Origin: Rubrobacter tropicus
GTDB lineage: Bacteria; Actinomycetota; Rubrobacteria; Rubrobacterales; Rubrobacteraceae
Direction: 5' to 3'
Assembly: GCF_011492945.1 (NCBI RefSeq)
Contig: NZ_CP045119.1
Span: 682,001 to 746,000 of the forward strand
DNA length: 64,000 nucleotides
Shown here piece after piece: positions 6,617 to 14,915 of this stretch. The notes under the pieces were generated by a model that was given only the letters and a program-made list of their open reading frames with translations, was not told where the DNA came from and ran no database searches. The first letter of the stretch is position 1. Each line of letters starts with the position of its first letter. The position numbers were made by a program, and so were the translations under genes.

Positions 6617-7222
6617 ATGATTTCACTGACGACAGTGAGGACGGGCACGGTGCCTGAGGAGCGGGCGCGGCGGACCTTCGAGGTGGCCGGCGGCGACTTC
6701 GGGGGCAAGCTGATGGTCACGCGCCGGACGGGCCGGTCGGTGCGGGCCGCGCTCGAGGAGGCTCTGACGGATCTCCCGAAGGGTGGCACGTTGTACGTGG
6801 ACACCCGCGGGGTCGAGCTCATGGACTACTCTTTCGCCGACGAGGCGCTCGGGATACTGGCGTCCAGGGTGGCGAGCGGGGAGTACGGGGAGCGGCATCT
6901 CGTGCTGGTCGAGGAGGACCGGGATCTTCTGGAGAACGTCGAGGCGTCCTTGATGCAGCGGTCGCTCGCCATGATCCGGGTGGACGAGGTGGGTGCGGAG
7001 CCGGCCATCGTCGGCAAGGTGCCCGACCACCTCGTCGACACCCTGAACGCGATCTACGACGCCGGTTCGATCACGAACACGGCCCTCGCCGCGAAGCTCG
7101 GGCTCAATAACACCGCCTGCAACAACCGGGCGACGAGGCTCGCCAAACTGGGCCTCATACACCGCAGAACCGAGACGGCCGCCCCCGGTGGCCGCCAGTA
7201 CGCCTACGAGAGGATCGCCTAG
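6617..7222 (+). CDS. STAS-like (DUF4325-type) domain with C-terminal winged helix
   Basis: Unknown role, 201 residues. Residues about 30-110 resemble the STAS-like DUF4325 family: LYVDTRGVELMDYSFADEAL has the buried strand and the D-YSF turn. The C-terminal ~70 residues form a winged helix (TNTALAAKLGLNNTACNNRATRLAKLGL, then a wing with GGRQYAY). DUF4325 genes often accompany GHKL ATPases, as here, so a phosphorylation- or binding-controlled DNA-binding switch is inferred. It has its own strong promoter and no obvious ribosome site. The alternative is a plain transcription factor. Confidence 0.7.
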   Translation: MISLTTVRTGTVPEERARRTFEVAGGDFGGKLMVTRRTGRSVRAALEEALTDLPKGGTLYVDTRGVELMDYSFADEALGILASRVASGEYGERHLVLVEEDRDLLENVEASLMQRSLAMIRVDEVGAEPAIVGKVPDHLVDTLNAIYDAGSITNTALAAKLGLNNTACNNRATRLAKLGLIHRRTETAAPGGRQYAYERIA

Positions 7223-7243
7223 TGTCCTTTTTTGCTTTCAGTC

Positions 7244-7259
7244 TCACTAGGTTCAGTGA
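7244..7259. promoter_or_regulatory. 16-bp inverted repeat shared with 27788-27803
   Basis: TCACTAGGTTCAGTGA upstream of the gene at 7298 differs at one base from the minus-strand site TCACTAGCTTCAGTGA upstream of the gene starting at 27773. It is likely a binding site of a common regulator. Confidence 0.5.
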
Positions 7260-7297
7260 AGGTAGCGACGGTGAACGGCACCGGAGGAGGTACAGCC

Positions 7298-7894
7298 GTG
7301 CGTGAGGAGTACATGATCGAGCGTCAGGGCAAGCGTTTCGTCCTGTACGCGGGTCTTTTGGAAGAGGCCCACAGCAGGGGACTCAGGAGCATCGAGACGG
7401 AGCTGTTGCAGGTGCCGACGGCCGAGAACGGCCAGGCGGCGATAGTCAAGGCCGTGGTCCGGATGGAGGACGGCAAGTTCGCGGGCATTGGTGACGCGAG
7501 CCCGCAGAACGTGGGGCGTCAGATCGCGCCGCACATCATCAGGATGGCCGAGACGCGGGCCAAGGCGCGGGCTTTGCGGGACGCTATCAACGTTGGCGTT
7601 ACCGCCTTCGAGGAGCTCGGCGGGGAGGAGGCGCCCGGGGAGAGGTATCCGGCCGCGTCCTTCTCCAAGGAGGAGGCCGCCTCCGGCCAGGGCGGGCGTC
7701 AGGCGGCGCGCGAGGAGAACAGGGGAGAGTTGCCGGCCACGCGCAAGCAGCTCAACTACCTGGAGGCCCTCGTCTCCGACGTGGTCGAGGACGGCATCGG
7801 GAAGTTCGAAGAGATGGTGGGCAAGCCCATAGGGGAGCTCACGCGCGAGGAGGCGAGCGAGTGGATCGGCCGCCTCTCCGGGAGGGCCGCTTAG
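7298..7894 (+). CDS. conserved hypothetical, possible ssDNA-handling protein
   Basis: The GTG at 7298 is preferred over an upstream TTG because CCGGAGGAGG precedes it by 7 bases. The N-terminal ~120 residues hold a compact domain with the phrases [29 protein letters not shown] and [12 protein letters not shown], and the helix [16 protein letters not shown] low-complexity linker and a short helical domain ([13 protein letters not shown]) follow. The R-A-K-A-R-A-L-R-D helix recalls Erf/Rad52-like annealing proteins, but that is a weak hint. It heads an operon of four small genes with overlapping ends and carries a palindromic site in front. Confidence 0.6.
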   Translation: MREEYMIERQGKRFVLYAGLLEEAHSRGLRSIETELLQVPTAENGQAAIVKAVVRMEDGKFAGIGDASPQNVGRQIAPHIIRMAETRAKARALRDAINVGVTAFEELGGEEAPGERYPAASFSKEEAASGQGGRQAAREENRGELPATRKQLNYLEALVSDVVEDGIGKFEEMVGKPIGELTREEASEWIGRLSGRAA

Positions 7895-8100
7895 TGCGAG
7901 GCTTCGCCTGGATCGCGGCTCTGGGTGAGGAGGTCGTCTACGAGGCCGACCTCCCCGCCTGCTGCGCCCGCACCGCGCGGTCCCACGAAGACTCGTTCGA
8001 GTGCCCCGGCTGCGGGGCGATGTGGCGCAAGCCGTTACCCGTGGAGCCCGAGCACGACGCGTTCATGCGCGGGGACGAAGAGCAGAGAGGCGCGGCGTAG
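7894..8100 (+). CDS. small Cys-rich protein, LPACC / CPGCG motif
   Basis: 68 residues of unknown function. The GTG overlaps the stop of the preceding gene by one base and GGGAGG lies upstream. The core is ADLPACCARTAR, then SFECPGCGAMWR. The CC plus CxxC spacing suggests a small zinc ribbon (inference). The same layout, LPACC-R then FEC-CG--WR, returns in the gene at 8351, so the two are paralogues in one operon. Confidence 0.65.
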   Translation: MRGFAWIAALGEEVVYEADLPACCARTARSHEDSFECPGCGAMWRKPLPVEPEHDAFMRGDEEQRGAA

Positions 8101-8138
8101 GAGACCTATGAAGACGCGGAGGACGGGGAGGTCCGAAG

Positions 8139-8354
8139 TTGCACGGGATGGGGAACGACCCCCGGCTCGCGAGGCTGCACCGGGAAGAGGTGGCGCGGGA
8201 GGTCCGGTCGCTGCGACGGCCGCGGTCGTCCGGGGCGCGGGGGACCGCGGGCCTTCTATCGGCCTTCTGGCGGGAGCTCGGGGCGGACGCCGGGCGTCTC
8301 GTCGGGGTCTTCGGGCTGTCGGTGAAGGTTCGCAAGCGGAAAGGAGCGGCGTGA
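8139..8354 (+). CDS. small basic hypothetical protein
   Basis: 71 residues, unrecognised. The TTG at 8139 has GGGGAGG 7 bases upstream (ATG at 8148 is the alternative). The first half is charged (RLARLHREEVAREVRSLRR), the middle contains SAFWRELGADAGRLVGVFGL and the end is basic (KVRKRKGAA). The stop TGA overlaps the GTG of the next gene, so translation is probably coupled. Another frame is open across this stretch but reads as Arg/Gly/Ala-rich shadow. Confidence 0.5.
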   Translation: MHGMGNDPRLARLHREEVAREVRSLRRPRSSGARGTAGLLSAFWRELGADAGRLVGVFGLSVKVRKRKGAA

Positions 8355-8620
8355 GGAGAAAGAGCGCCCTCAGGCCGGACACGACGCTCGCGCCGGCGGG
8401 CGACGTGGAGGGAGAGATCTACGTGCGGGGGTTGCCGGCGTGCTGCCTGCGTTCGTTCAAGGAAGAGGCGCTGGCCGAGGCCGGCGAGCGTCGCCGGCTC
8501 GGGTTCGAGTGCGGGTGCGGCAGGAGTTGGCGGATCACATCAAGCCTCGACGACCGCGTGCTCGACCGCTTCGTCACGCACGCGGGGCCGAGGGCCGGCG
8601 GCTCGTACCCGGCGGCGTGA
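8351..8620 (+). CDS. small Cys-rich protein paralogous to the one at 7894
   Basis: 89 residues of unknown function, with a GTG start overlapping the preceding stop (GTGA). It carries GLPACCLRSFKEE and GFECGCGRSWRI, aligning with LPACC-R and FEC-CG--WR of the protein at 7894. The first Cys of the second motif is spaced CxC rather than CxxC. Two versions of one small putative metal-binding fold in the same operon suggest partners or duplication. Confidence 0.6.
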   Translation: MRRKSALRPDTTLAPAGDVEGEIYVRGLPACCLRSFKEEALAEAGERRRLGFECGCGRSWRITSSLDDRVLDRFVTHAGPRAGGSYPAA

Positions 8621-8624
8621 AGGA

Positions 8625-8785
8625 GCTGTCAGCTTTCAGCGATCAGCGGCGACCCGGGGTGTGAACCTTGTCCGGGTATCGGTTCCTTCTCTGGGTGAGC
8701 AGGGTTGGCCAAAGCGCAGGCTCGGGCGGTAGAGCAACGTGGAGAGAAGCTGACGGCTGAAAGCTGACAGCTAACAGCTACAAAG
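8625..8785. repeat. heptamer arrays flanking a short spacer
   Basis: gctgtcagctttcagcgatcagcgg opens the gap and gctgacggctgaaagctgacagctaacagc closes it, in opposite orientation. The middle (8655-8745) shows nothing recognisable. Confidence 0.7.
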
Positions 8786-8794
8786 GGAGAAGAG

Positions 8795-9640
8795 ATGACA
8801 CAGGCGGCGCAGGACGTTCTCACGCAGTACCTCGGTAGGATCAGGGACGGCAGGTTGCTCGACGCGCGGGAGGAGAAGGAGCTCAGCCGTCGCGCGCGCG
8901 AGGGCGACGAGTTGGCGCGAAGGCGGCTCATCGAGTGCAACCTCAGGCTCGTTATCTCCATCGCCAAGAAGTACAGGGGGAGGGGCGTGCTATTCGAGGA
9001 CCTGATCCAGGAGGGGAACGCCGGCCTGATTCGCGCGGTCGAGAAGTTCGACCCGGAGATGGGCAACCGCTTCTCGACCTACGCGACGTGGTGGATCCGT
9101 CAGGCCGTCACCCGCGCCGTCGCGGACAGCGCGCGCACGGTCCGCCTCCCGGCCCACGTCGTCGACGCCCTCTATCGCCTGCGCCGCGCCGAGAACTCGC
9201 TCAGCCTGGAGCTCGGCCGCGACGCCACGGAAGAGGAACTCGCAGACAGGCTCGACGTGAAGCCCCAGGAGGCCCGCCGCCTGCGCGAGGTGGGGCAGCC
9301 GATCTCCAGCATCCACGCGAAGATGGGCTCGGAGGACGGCTCCGAGATGGGCGAGCTCCTACCCGACGAGAGGAGCGGCGAAGACTACGCCCGCGTCGAG
9401 GTCGGCCAGTGGGAGCGGACGCTCGTCGAGGCCGTGAGGTCCCTGCCCGAGCGCGAGGCGAAGGTCATCCAGATGCGCCACGGCCTCGACGGCAGCGAGA
9501 CCCGCACCCTCCGCGAGGTCTCCGAAGTCCTCGGCATAAGCCAGGAACGTGCCAGGCAGGTCGAGATGAAGGCGCTCAGGACCATCCGAACCGGCCGCTA
9601 CGCCGGCACCCTTCGCCGCGCCCTCTCGGAGGCCGTGTAG
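8795..9640 (+). CDS. sigma-70 family RNA polymerase sigma factor (RpoD-like, short)
   Basis: Directs RNA polymerase to promoters. The 281 residues hold regions 1.2 ([14 protein letters not shown]), 2 ([55 protein letters not shown]), 3 ([15 protein letters not shown]) and 4 ([30 protein letters not shown]). It lacks the long region 1.1 of primary sigma factors, so it is probably a group 2 or 3 alternative factor. GGGAGAAGAG precedes the ATG. A paralogue lies at 61984. It follows the GHKL/STAS pair and the small-gene operon on the same strand. Confidence 0.93.
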   Translation: MTQAAQDVLTQYLGRIRDGRLLDAREEKELSRRAREGDELARRRLIECNLRLVISIAKKYRGRGVLFEDLIQEGNAGLIRAVEKFDPEMGNRFSTYATWWIRQAVTRAVADSARTVRLPAHVVDALYRLRRAENSLSLELGRDATEEELADRLDVKPQEARRLREVGQPISSIHAKMGSEDGSEMGELLPDERSGEDYARVEVGQWERTLVEAVRSLPEREAKVIQMRHGLDGSETRTLREVSEVLGISQERARQVEMKALRTIRTGRYAGTLRRALSEAV

Positions 9641-9654
9641 CGCGCCGGCTTCGC

Positions 9655-9795
9655 CGGCGAGCACGCTACGCCCTTCGGGCTCCGCTCTCAGCGCGGCGCT
9701 TCGCGCCTCTCAGCACGCTTAGGGCCTTAGCAGGCCCTCGCTTTCAGCTCGTCAGCTTCTTGTTGAGGTGCTGACGAGCTGAAATGCTGACCGGA
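9655..9795. repeat. heptamer array
   Basis: Includes ctcagcacgcttagg, tttcagctcgtcagc and inverted gctgacgagctgaaatgctgac. No gene is visible between the sigma factor and thyX. Confidence 0.7.
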
Positions 9796-9857
9796 TGACG
9801 AGCTAATCCGCCGTCGATGGGCTACCCTGTTCCCAGTTCGTAACAGAAGGGAGCCCA

Positions 9858-10793
9858 TTGGAGACTACCGAGCGGAACGCCGCGCGCGCAGCAGAGCTTT
9901 TTGGGGAGATGGGCGGGGTCGTCCGGGATGGTTTTCCGGCCATCCACTCGCCCGTCTACCACACCGCATCGGGTACGGCCTATCTCAAGAGGCCTGGCGT
10001 CGTCGTCCTTACGAAGCCGCAGACCAACGTCGCGGGGCTCGGAGGTTTTCTCGAGGGCTTCGACCCCGAGCTTCGCTTCCCGGAGTACCTCGAAGACCCG
10101 ACGGAGCTTCCGGATTCCTCCCAGCTCTGCAAGACGGCGGGCCAGCTCTGCTACGCGTCGTTCGGTCCGAGGCGCACGACGAACGAGAACGCCGGCGCGT
10201 ACTTCGAGCGGTTGACCTCCGCGGGACACGGTTCTGTTCTGGAGCACGCGAGCTTCAGCTTCGTGCTCTACGGGATAAGCCGCAGCGTTACCCACGAGCT
10301 GGTGCGGCACAGGGCTGGGGCGGCTTTCTCGCAGATCTCGCAACGCTACGTGTCGGGGAGCGTCCTGCGCTTCGTGGAGCGGCCCGAGTACCAGGAGGAC
10401 GAGGAGTTGCACCGGCTCTTCGAGGAGCGGGCCGACGGGGCCGCGGCCGGGTACGAGGAGATGGCACAGCGGTTGCTCGGGCGGCAGGGGGAGGGGCACG
10501 CGATGCTCTCCGCCGACCAGAAGACGGACGCCCGCAAGAAGGTGCAGCAGACGGCGCGGTCGCTGTTGCCCAACGAGACCGAGGCGCCGATGGTCTTTAC
10601 GGGCAACGTAAGGGCTCTGAGGCACATCATCGAGATGCGGGCGGACGCGCACGCGGAGAGCGAGATCCGGGGCCTCGCCCTGCGTCTCTTTCTCTGCCTG
10701 AGGACGGCCGACCCGATCCTCTTCGGCGACTACGAGCTCGGAGACCTCCCGGACGGCACGGTTACGGTCTCGACCCGCAACAGAAAGGCATAG
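9858..10793 (+). CDS. thyX: flavin-dependent thymidylate synthase, atypical ThyX
   Basis: Makes dTMP from dUMP using methylene-tetrahydrofolate and FADH2. Recognised by HELVRHR (about 146-152) followed by FSQISQRY. In classical ThyX seven residues separate RHR from the Ser; here eight do (AGAAFSQI, then S161), a variant seen in a ThyX subgroup. At 311 residues it is longer than classical ThyX (~220-250), mainly through about 90 N-terminal residues. TTG start with AGAAGGGAG upstream. No thyA is visible in the window, and dut, which supplies dUMP, lies at 14.3 kb. Confidence 0.85.
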   Translation: METTERNAARAAELFGEMGGVVRDGFPAIHSPVYHTASGTAYLKRPGVVVLTKPQTNVAGLGGFLEGFDPELRFPEYLEDPTELPDSSQLCKTAGQLCYASFGPRRTTNENAGAYFERLTSAGHGSVLEHASFSFVLYGISRSVTHELVRHRAGAAFSQISQRYVSGSVLRFVERPEYQEDEELHRLFEERADGAAAGYEEMAQRLLGRQGEGHAMLSADQKTDARKKVQQTARSLLPNETEAPMVFTGNVRALRHIIEMRADAHAESEIRGLALRLFLCLRTADPILFGDYELGDLPDGTVTVSTRNRKA

Positions 10794-10853
10794 CTGCTCC
10801 CGACGGCTGCTAACATTCGGACCTTGACGTGCGATGCGAGAGGGAGGAGCGTT

Positions 10854-11213
10854 GTGGCGAAGAGCTACGAGGAGCTGGTCTCGGAGGCGAGGGCCGAGAC
10901 CGAAGGGACGGACGTCGAGGCGGTGCGCGAGGAGCTCCGCTCCGGCGGGGGCGTCACGGTGGTCGACGTGCGCGAGCCGGACGAGTACGAGGCCGGGCAC
11001 ATCCCCGGCGCGAAGCCGCTGCCACGGGGCCTGCTCGAGTACAAGGCGGCCGAAGAGCTTCCTGACAAGGACGCCCGCATCGTGGTCCACTGCGCCCTCG
11101 GCGGGAGGGGCTCCCTGGCGGCCAAGAGCCTCAAAGAGATGGGCTACACCAACGTCGCCAACATGGAGGGCGGCATAAAAGACTGGAAGGAAAAGGGCTA
11201 CGAGGTCGAGTAG
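10854..11213 (+). CDS. rhodanese-like domain protein
   Basis: A single rhodanese domain of 119 residues that probably carries sulfur as a Cys persulfide. VVDVREPDEYEAGHIPGA and the active loop HCALGGRGSLAA (catalytic Cys) are clear, and the C-terminal GGIKDWKEKGY is family-typical. The GTG at 10854 is preferred because AGGGAGGAG lies 6 bases upstream. The MFS gene starts 13 bases after it and is probably co-transcribed. Confidence 0.9.
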   Translation: MAKSYEELVSEARAETEGTDVEAVREELRSGGGVTVVDVREPDEYEAGHIPGAKPLPRGLLEYKAAEELPDKDARIVVHCALGGRGSLAAKSLKEMGYTNVANMEGGIKDWKEKGYEVE

Positions 11214-11226
11214 CCAGCCCGACGGC

Positions 11227-12393
11227 ATGCCGCGCGGGCTCCTGGCCGTCGGGCTGGGAGCCTTCGGCTTCTTCGGGCTCTTCTGGGGCGTCTTCGCGGT
11301 CCTGCTCACGGACCTGACCCGCGCCCTCTCGCTCTCGCCGGGCCCGCTCGGGTTCGCATTATTCGTAGGCGCCGGGGCTTCCATAGTCGCGATGGCCGCC
11401 CTCGGTTGGACGGCAGACCGGCTGGGAAGAAGGGCGTTTCTTCTCGTTTCGGGAGTCGTGATGGGGTTCGGGATCTCGGGCCTCGCCCTCTCGGGGGGCT
11501 ACGTGGCCCTGCTCTTGACGCTGGTCGTGCTCTACTCTGCATCGGGGCTCTACGACGTCGGCATCAACTCGGCCGCCGTGGACCTGGAGCAGACGTCGGG
11601 CCGCCGCTTCATGACGCTCCTGCACGCGGCCTTCTCCGCCGGGGCGACCCTCGGTGCGGTAGCGGCCGGCGTGCTGGTCCAGGCCGGCGCCGACTACAGG
11701 CTCGTCTACCTGGGCCTGCTCCTCCCGCTAGCCGTTCTGCTCGTGGCGTTCGCGGCGACCCGGTTCCCCGCGGGTACGCGGAACACGCCAGGGAGGGATG
11801 AAGAGGGGGGGCGTTACGGGCTGTATCGGCACCTGCCGCTGCTGCTCGTCGGTGGGATCGCGCTGCTCGGGCTCGGCTCGGAGGGGGAGATGGAGCACTG
11901 GTCGGGCCTCTACCTGCGCGACACTCTAGGGCTGCCGGCGCTTCTCGGCGGGTCCGGGGTCGCCGTGTTCTACGCGGCCATGGCCGTCGGCAGGCTCGGG
12001 ACCGCGGGGGTGGTGCGCCTCATTGGGAACCGGGGGACCCTGATCTGGGCCGGCTCGTTTACGGCCGCCGGGATGGTCCTCGCCCTCGCCACCCGCGAGC
12101 CCTTGCTGGTGGTCGCCGGCTTCCTGGTGGTCGGCCTCTCGCTCTCGGGCGTCGCGCCCATAGCGTTCTCCGTCGCGGGCGACCTCGCGCCCGACCGGGC
12201 CGGCGCCGCCATCTCCGTCATCACCACGATGGGGTACGGCGGCTTCCTGCTCGGTCCCGTCGTCGTGGGCGGACTCGCGGAACTGGTGGGCTTGAGGACG
12301 GCCCTCCTCACCATAGCGGCGGCCGGGCTGGTAATAGCCGGCCTCGGCTACCGGGTTCCCGTCGCCAAGGTCAGGCCGAAACAGGCGGGCTGA
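11227..12393 (+). CDS. major facilitator superfamily transporter
   Basis: 388-residue inner-membrane permease with about 12 hydrophobic segments in two halves. The loop between the second and third segments, GWTADRLGRRAFLL, matches the MFS G-x-x-D-R-x-G-R-R signature. Glycine- and alanine-rich helices and the absence of a large soluble domain suggest a drug/sugar-type carrier; the substrate cannot be told. It closely follows the rhodanese gene and converges on metG with a 21-base gap. Confidence 0.85.
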   Translation: MPRGLLAVGLGAFGFFGLFWGVFAVLLTDLTRALSLSPGPLGFALFVGAGASIVAMAALGWTADRLGRRAFLLVSGVVMGFGISGLALSGGYVALLLTLVVLYSASGLYDVGINSAAVDLEQTSGRRFMTLLHAAFSAGATLGAVAAGVLVQAGADYRLVYLGLLLPLAVLLVAFAATRFPAGTRNTPGRDEEGGRYGLYRHLPLLLVGGIALLGLGSEGEMEHWSGLYLRDTLGLPALLGGSGVAVFYAAMAVGRLGTAGVVRLIGNRGTLIWAGSFTAAGMVLALATREPLLVVAGFLVVGLSLSGVAPIAFSVAGDLAPDRAGAAISVITTMGYGGFLLGPVVVGGLAELVGLRTALLTIAAAGLVIAGLGYRVPVAKVRPKQAG

Positions 12394-12414
12394 CGACGGC
12401 CCCGCGAGGAGATG

Positions 12415-14133
12415 CTACTCCCCGCGCATCCTGCGGGAGAGTTCCTCCTCCGCGGCAAAAACTTCCTCGTTCTCGATCCTCTTGAATAGCGGCTTCGCCC
12501 CGGTCGAGCGGTAGCCCTCAGGCAACTCTTCGAGATCCAGGACACGGGCCACCGGTCCTTCGAAGAACTCCTGTAGCCGTCCGACGGCTTCGGGGACGTA
12601 CGGGGCGGCGTGGTAGGCGATGGAGCCGAGCAGGACGGAGCAGACGTAGAGGGTCGTCCGGGTGAGCTCAGGGTCTTCCTTGCGGGTCTTCCACGGAGCC
12701 GAGGCGTCGAAGAACCGGTTGGCGCGGCGGCCCATGGCGAGAAGCTCGTAAAGCGCCTCGCGCGGTTTGGGGGCCAGCATCCGCTCCTCGTAGCGCCTCT
12801 CGAGCTCCTTGAAATCCTCGATGACGTCGCGGGCTGCGTCCGGCAGGGAGGCCGGACGCAGGGCCTCGCCGTCGGCGTACTTCTCGGTAAAGGAGAGAAC
12901 GCGGTTTATGTAGTTGCCGAGGTTGCCGATCAGGTCGGAGTTCACCCGGCTCCCGAAGTCGCGCCAGGAGAAGACCACGTCGCCGGTCTCGGGCAGGTTG
13001 GAGGCGAGGTAGAAACGCAAGGGGTCAGCCGGGAAGCGGTCGAGCGCCTCGTGTACCCACACGGCCAGGTTGCGGCTGGTCGACATCTGCATCGCCCGCC
13101 GCTCGCCGTCCACCACCACTTCCAGGTTCATGAACTCGTTGGCTGGCACGTCGTGGGGCAGGATGAAGGGCTCCTCGCCGCTCTCGCCGACGCCCATGAG
13201 CTGGGCCGGCCACATCGTGGTGTGAAAGACGGTGTTGTCCTTGCCGATAAAGTGATAGAGCTTCGTCCCCGGCTCCTGCCAGTACTCGCGCCAGCGGTCG
13301 GGGTCCCCCTCCCTCTCGGCCCACTCCGCCGTCGAGGAGACGTAGCCTATGCAGGCGTCGAACCACACGTAGAAGCGCTTGTCCTCGAACCCGGGCTCGG
13401 GTACCGGGACGCCCCACTGGATGTCGCGCGTGATCGGGCGCTTCTCCAGCCCGCCGTCGATGATGCCGAGGATGAAGTTCTTGACGGAAGATCGCCAGTG
13501 TTTCTGGCTGCCCACGTACTCCCTGAGCCTGTCGGAGAACCTGGGGAGGTCGAGGTAGAGGTGCGTGGTCTCGCGGACCTCCACCGGGCCGCCGGTGACC
13601 TTGGAGTGGGGCTCTATGAGCTCGTAGGCCTCGTACCACGAGCCGCAGTTGTCGCACTGGTCTCCCCGCGCCTCCTTGTAGCCGCACACCGGGCACGTGC
13701 CCTCGACGTAGCGGTCGGGCAGGAAGCGCCCCTCGGTCGGGCTGTACATCTGCTTGCTCTCGGCCTCGGAGACGTAGCCGCCTTCCTTGAGCTTGCGGTA
13801 GAAGAGCTGCGTGTTCTTCGCGTGCACCTCGGTGGAGGTCTGCGAGAAGTTGTCGAAGGAGATGCCCAGGCGCCCGAACGTCTCGTTCATGTGCGTCCAC
13901 CAGTAGTCCACTACCTCTTTCGGGTCCTTCCCCTCCCGCTCGGCCCTGAGCGTTATGGGCACCCCGTGGTCGTCGGTGCCGCAGACGTAGACCACGTCCT
14001 CCCCGCGCATCCTCAAGTAGCGCACGAAGGCGTCGGCGGGCAGGTATGCGCCCACGATCTGGCCCACGTGCAGGGGCCCGTTGGCGTACGGCAACGCGGA
14101 AGTCACGAGATAACGTCGTCTATTTTCGCTCAT
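12415..14133 (-). CDS. metG: methionyl-tRNA synthetase
   Basis: Charges tRNA-Met with methionine. The class I HIGH-type motif PYANGPLHVGQIVGAY is near the N-terminus, followed by CGTDDHG. A CPVC...CDNC zinc knuckle lies around residues 145-165, and the KMSKS loop reads QMSTSRN, as in many actinobacterial MetRS. An anticodon-binding helical domain ends the protein, with no C-terminal tRNA-binding (EMAP) domain. ATG at 14133 is exactly 6 bases after TATTCT, so the mRNA may be leaderless; the in-frame TTG at 14139 would add two residues. Confidence 0.95.
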   Translation of the reverse strand: MSENRRRYLVTSALPYANGPLHVGQIVGAYLPADAFVRYLRMRGEDVVYVCGTDDHGVPITLRAEREGKDPKEVVDYWWTHMNETFGRLGISFDNFSQTSTEVHAKNTQLFYRKLKEGGYVSEAESKQMYSPTEGRFLPDRYVEGTCPVCGYKEARGDQCDNCGSWYEAYELIEPHSKVTGGPVEVRETTHLYLDLPRFSDRLREYVGSQKHWRSSVKNFILGIIDGGLEKRPITRDIQWGVPVPEPGFEDKRFYVWFDACIGYVSSTAEWAEREGDPDRWREYWQEPGTKLYHFIGKDNTVFHTTMWPAQLMGVGESGEEPFILPHDVPANEFMNLEVVVDGERRAMQMSTSRNLAVWVHEALDRFPADPLRFYLASNLPETGDVVFSWRDFGSRVNSDLIGNLGNYINRVLSFTEKYADGEALRPASLPDAARDVIEDFKELERRYEERMLAPKPREALYELLAMGRRANRFFDASAPWKTRKEDPELTRTTLYVCSVLLGSIAYHAAPYVPEAVGRLQEFFEGPVARVLDLEELPEGYRSTGAKPLFKRIENEEVFAAEEELSRRMRGE

Positions 14134-14154
14134 GGGCAAAGAATAGCACTTCGT

Positions 14155-14284
14155 TGTAGGTTTCAGGCTTCGGGCATCAGGTGTCAGGTCGCCCGGCTTG
14201 CGGCCTTCGGCCTTCCGCCTTCGTGCCCCGTTCGGCCCTGGGTTCTACCTGAAAGCCGAAGCCTGAAACCTGAAGCCTTCTGCT
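14155..14284. repeat. AGGCNTC-type repeat with palindromic layout
   Basis: ggtttcaggcttcgggcatcaggtgtcagg opens and the inverse cctgaaagccgaagcctgaaacctgaagcc closes this gap between metG and dut. This is the second heptamer subtype of the window. Confidence 0.75.
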
Positions 14285-14299
14285 AAGATCACGCTCCGT

Positions 14300-14797
14300 A
14301 TGAGCCCCGAGCGTACTCTCCGCGTCGCTTTTCGCCGTCTTCTGCCGGAGGCCGGCGCGCCTGAGAGGGCGCACGCCGGGGACGCCGGGTACGACCTGCG
14401 CTCGGTCGAGGGGGCACAGCTCCGTCCGGGGGGACGCGCCCTCGTCGGGACGGGCATCTCGATCGCCATACCAGAAGGTTACGCCGGGCTCGTGTTGCCG
14501 AGGAGCGGGCTCGCGGTGAAGCATGGCATCTCGCTGGTCAACGCTCCCGGGCTCATAGACTCGGGGTACAGGGGGGAGATCCTGGTCCCCCTCATCAACC
14601 ACGACCGCGGGAAGGCTTTCCGGGTGGAGCCGGGGATGAGGATCGCCCAACTCGTCCTCGTCCGGGCCGCGGGTGCGACCTTCGAAGAGGTCGAGTTCCT
14701 CGAAGCCGGGACGGACGGCAGGGGGCGGGCGGCTTCGGATCTTCGGGGAGTAGCTATCAGCTTTCGGCCTGGTTTGGGTGGGACTCCGTGTTTTTGA
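14300..14797 (+). CDS. dut: dUTP diphosphatase
   Basis: Hydrolyses dUTP to dUMP and pyrophosphate, feeding thyX and keeping uracil out of DNA. Motifs 1 to 4 of trimeric dUTPases are clear: AGDAGYDLRS, PRSGLAVKHG, LVNAPGLIDSGYRGEI and GMRIAQLVLV. The C-terminal motif 5 (normally GGFGSTG) reads GTDGRGRAASD and is followed by about 20 residues partly encoded by the repeat array (VAISFRPG), so the tail that covers the active site may be altered. TAAGAT (14284-14289) lies 10 bases before the ATG. Confidence 0.9.
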   Translation: MSPERTLRVAFRRLLPEAGAPERAHAGDAGYDLRSVEGAQLRPGGRALVGTGISIAIPEGYAGLVLPRSGLAVKHGISLVNAPGLIDSGYRGEILVPLINHDRGKAFRVEPGMRIAQLVLVRAAGATFEEVEFLEAGTDGRGRAASDLRGVAISFRPGLGGTPCF

Positions 14798-14915
14798 TTC
14801 GTGAGCCGTCAAAGCTACAGGTCTCCCGTATTTTCGACGGGCAGCGGGGGCGCCGTTCTCTTACGCGGAGGTTGGGGTTTCGCGGGAGGGGCCGGGGAGG
14901 GTTCCTGGATATACG

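Noticed and set aside
7298-7894. Firm Rad52/Erf annealing protein assignment
   Set aside because: Only one helix motif resembles the family; kept as a hint.
8108-8350. ATG-started frame running into the 8351 gene
   Set aside because: Arg/Gly/Ala-rich with no motif. The alternative frame (8139-8354) has a better ribosome site and a balanced composition.
12415-14133. Degenerate KMSKS (QMSTSRN) in MetRS as a sign of inactivation
   Set aside because: Similar variants (KQFSTSR-type) are normal in actinobacterial MetRS; all other motifs are intact.
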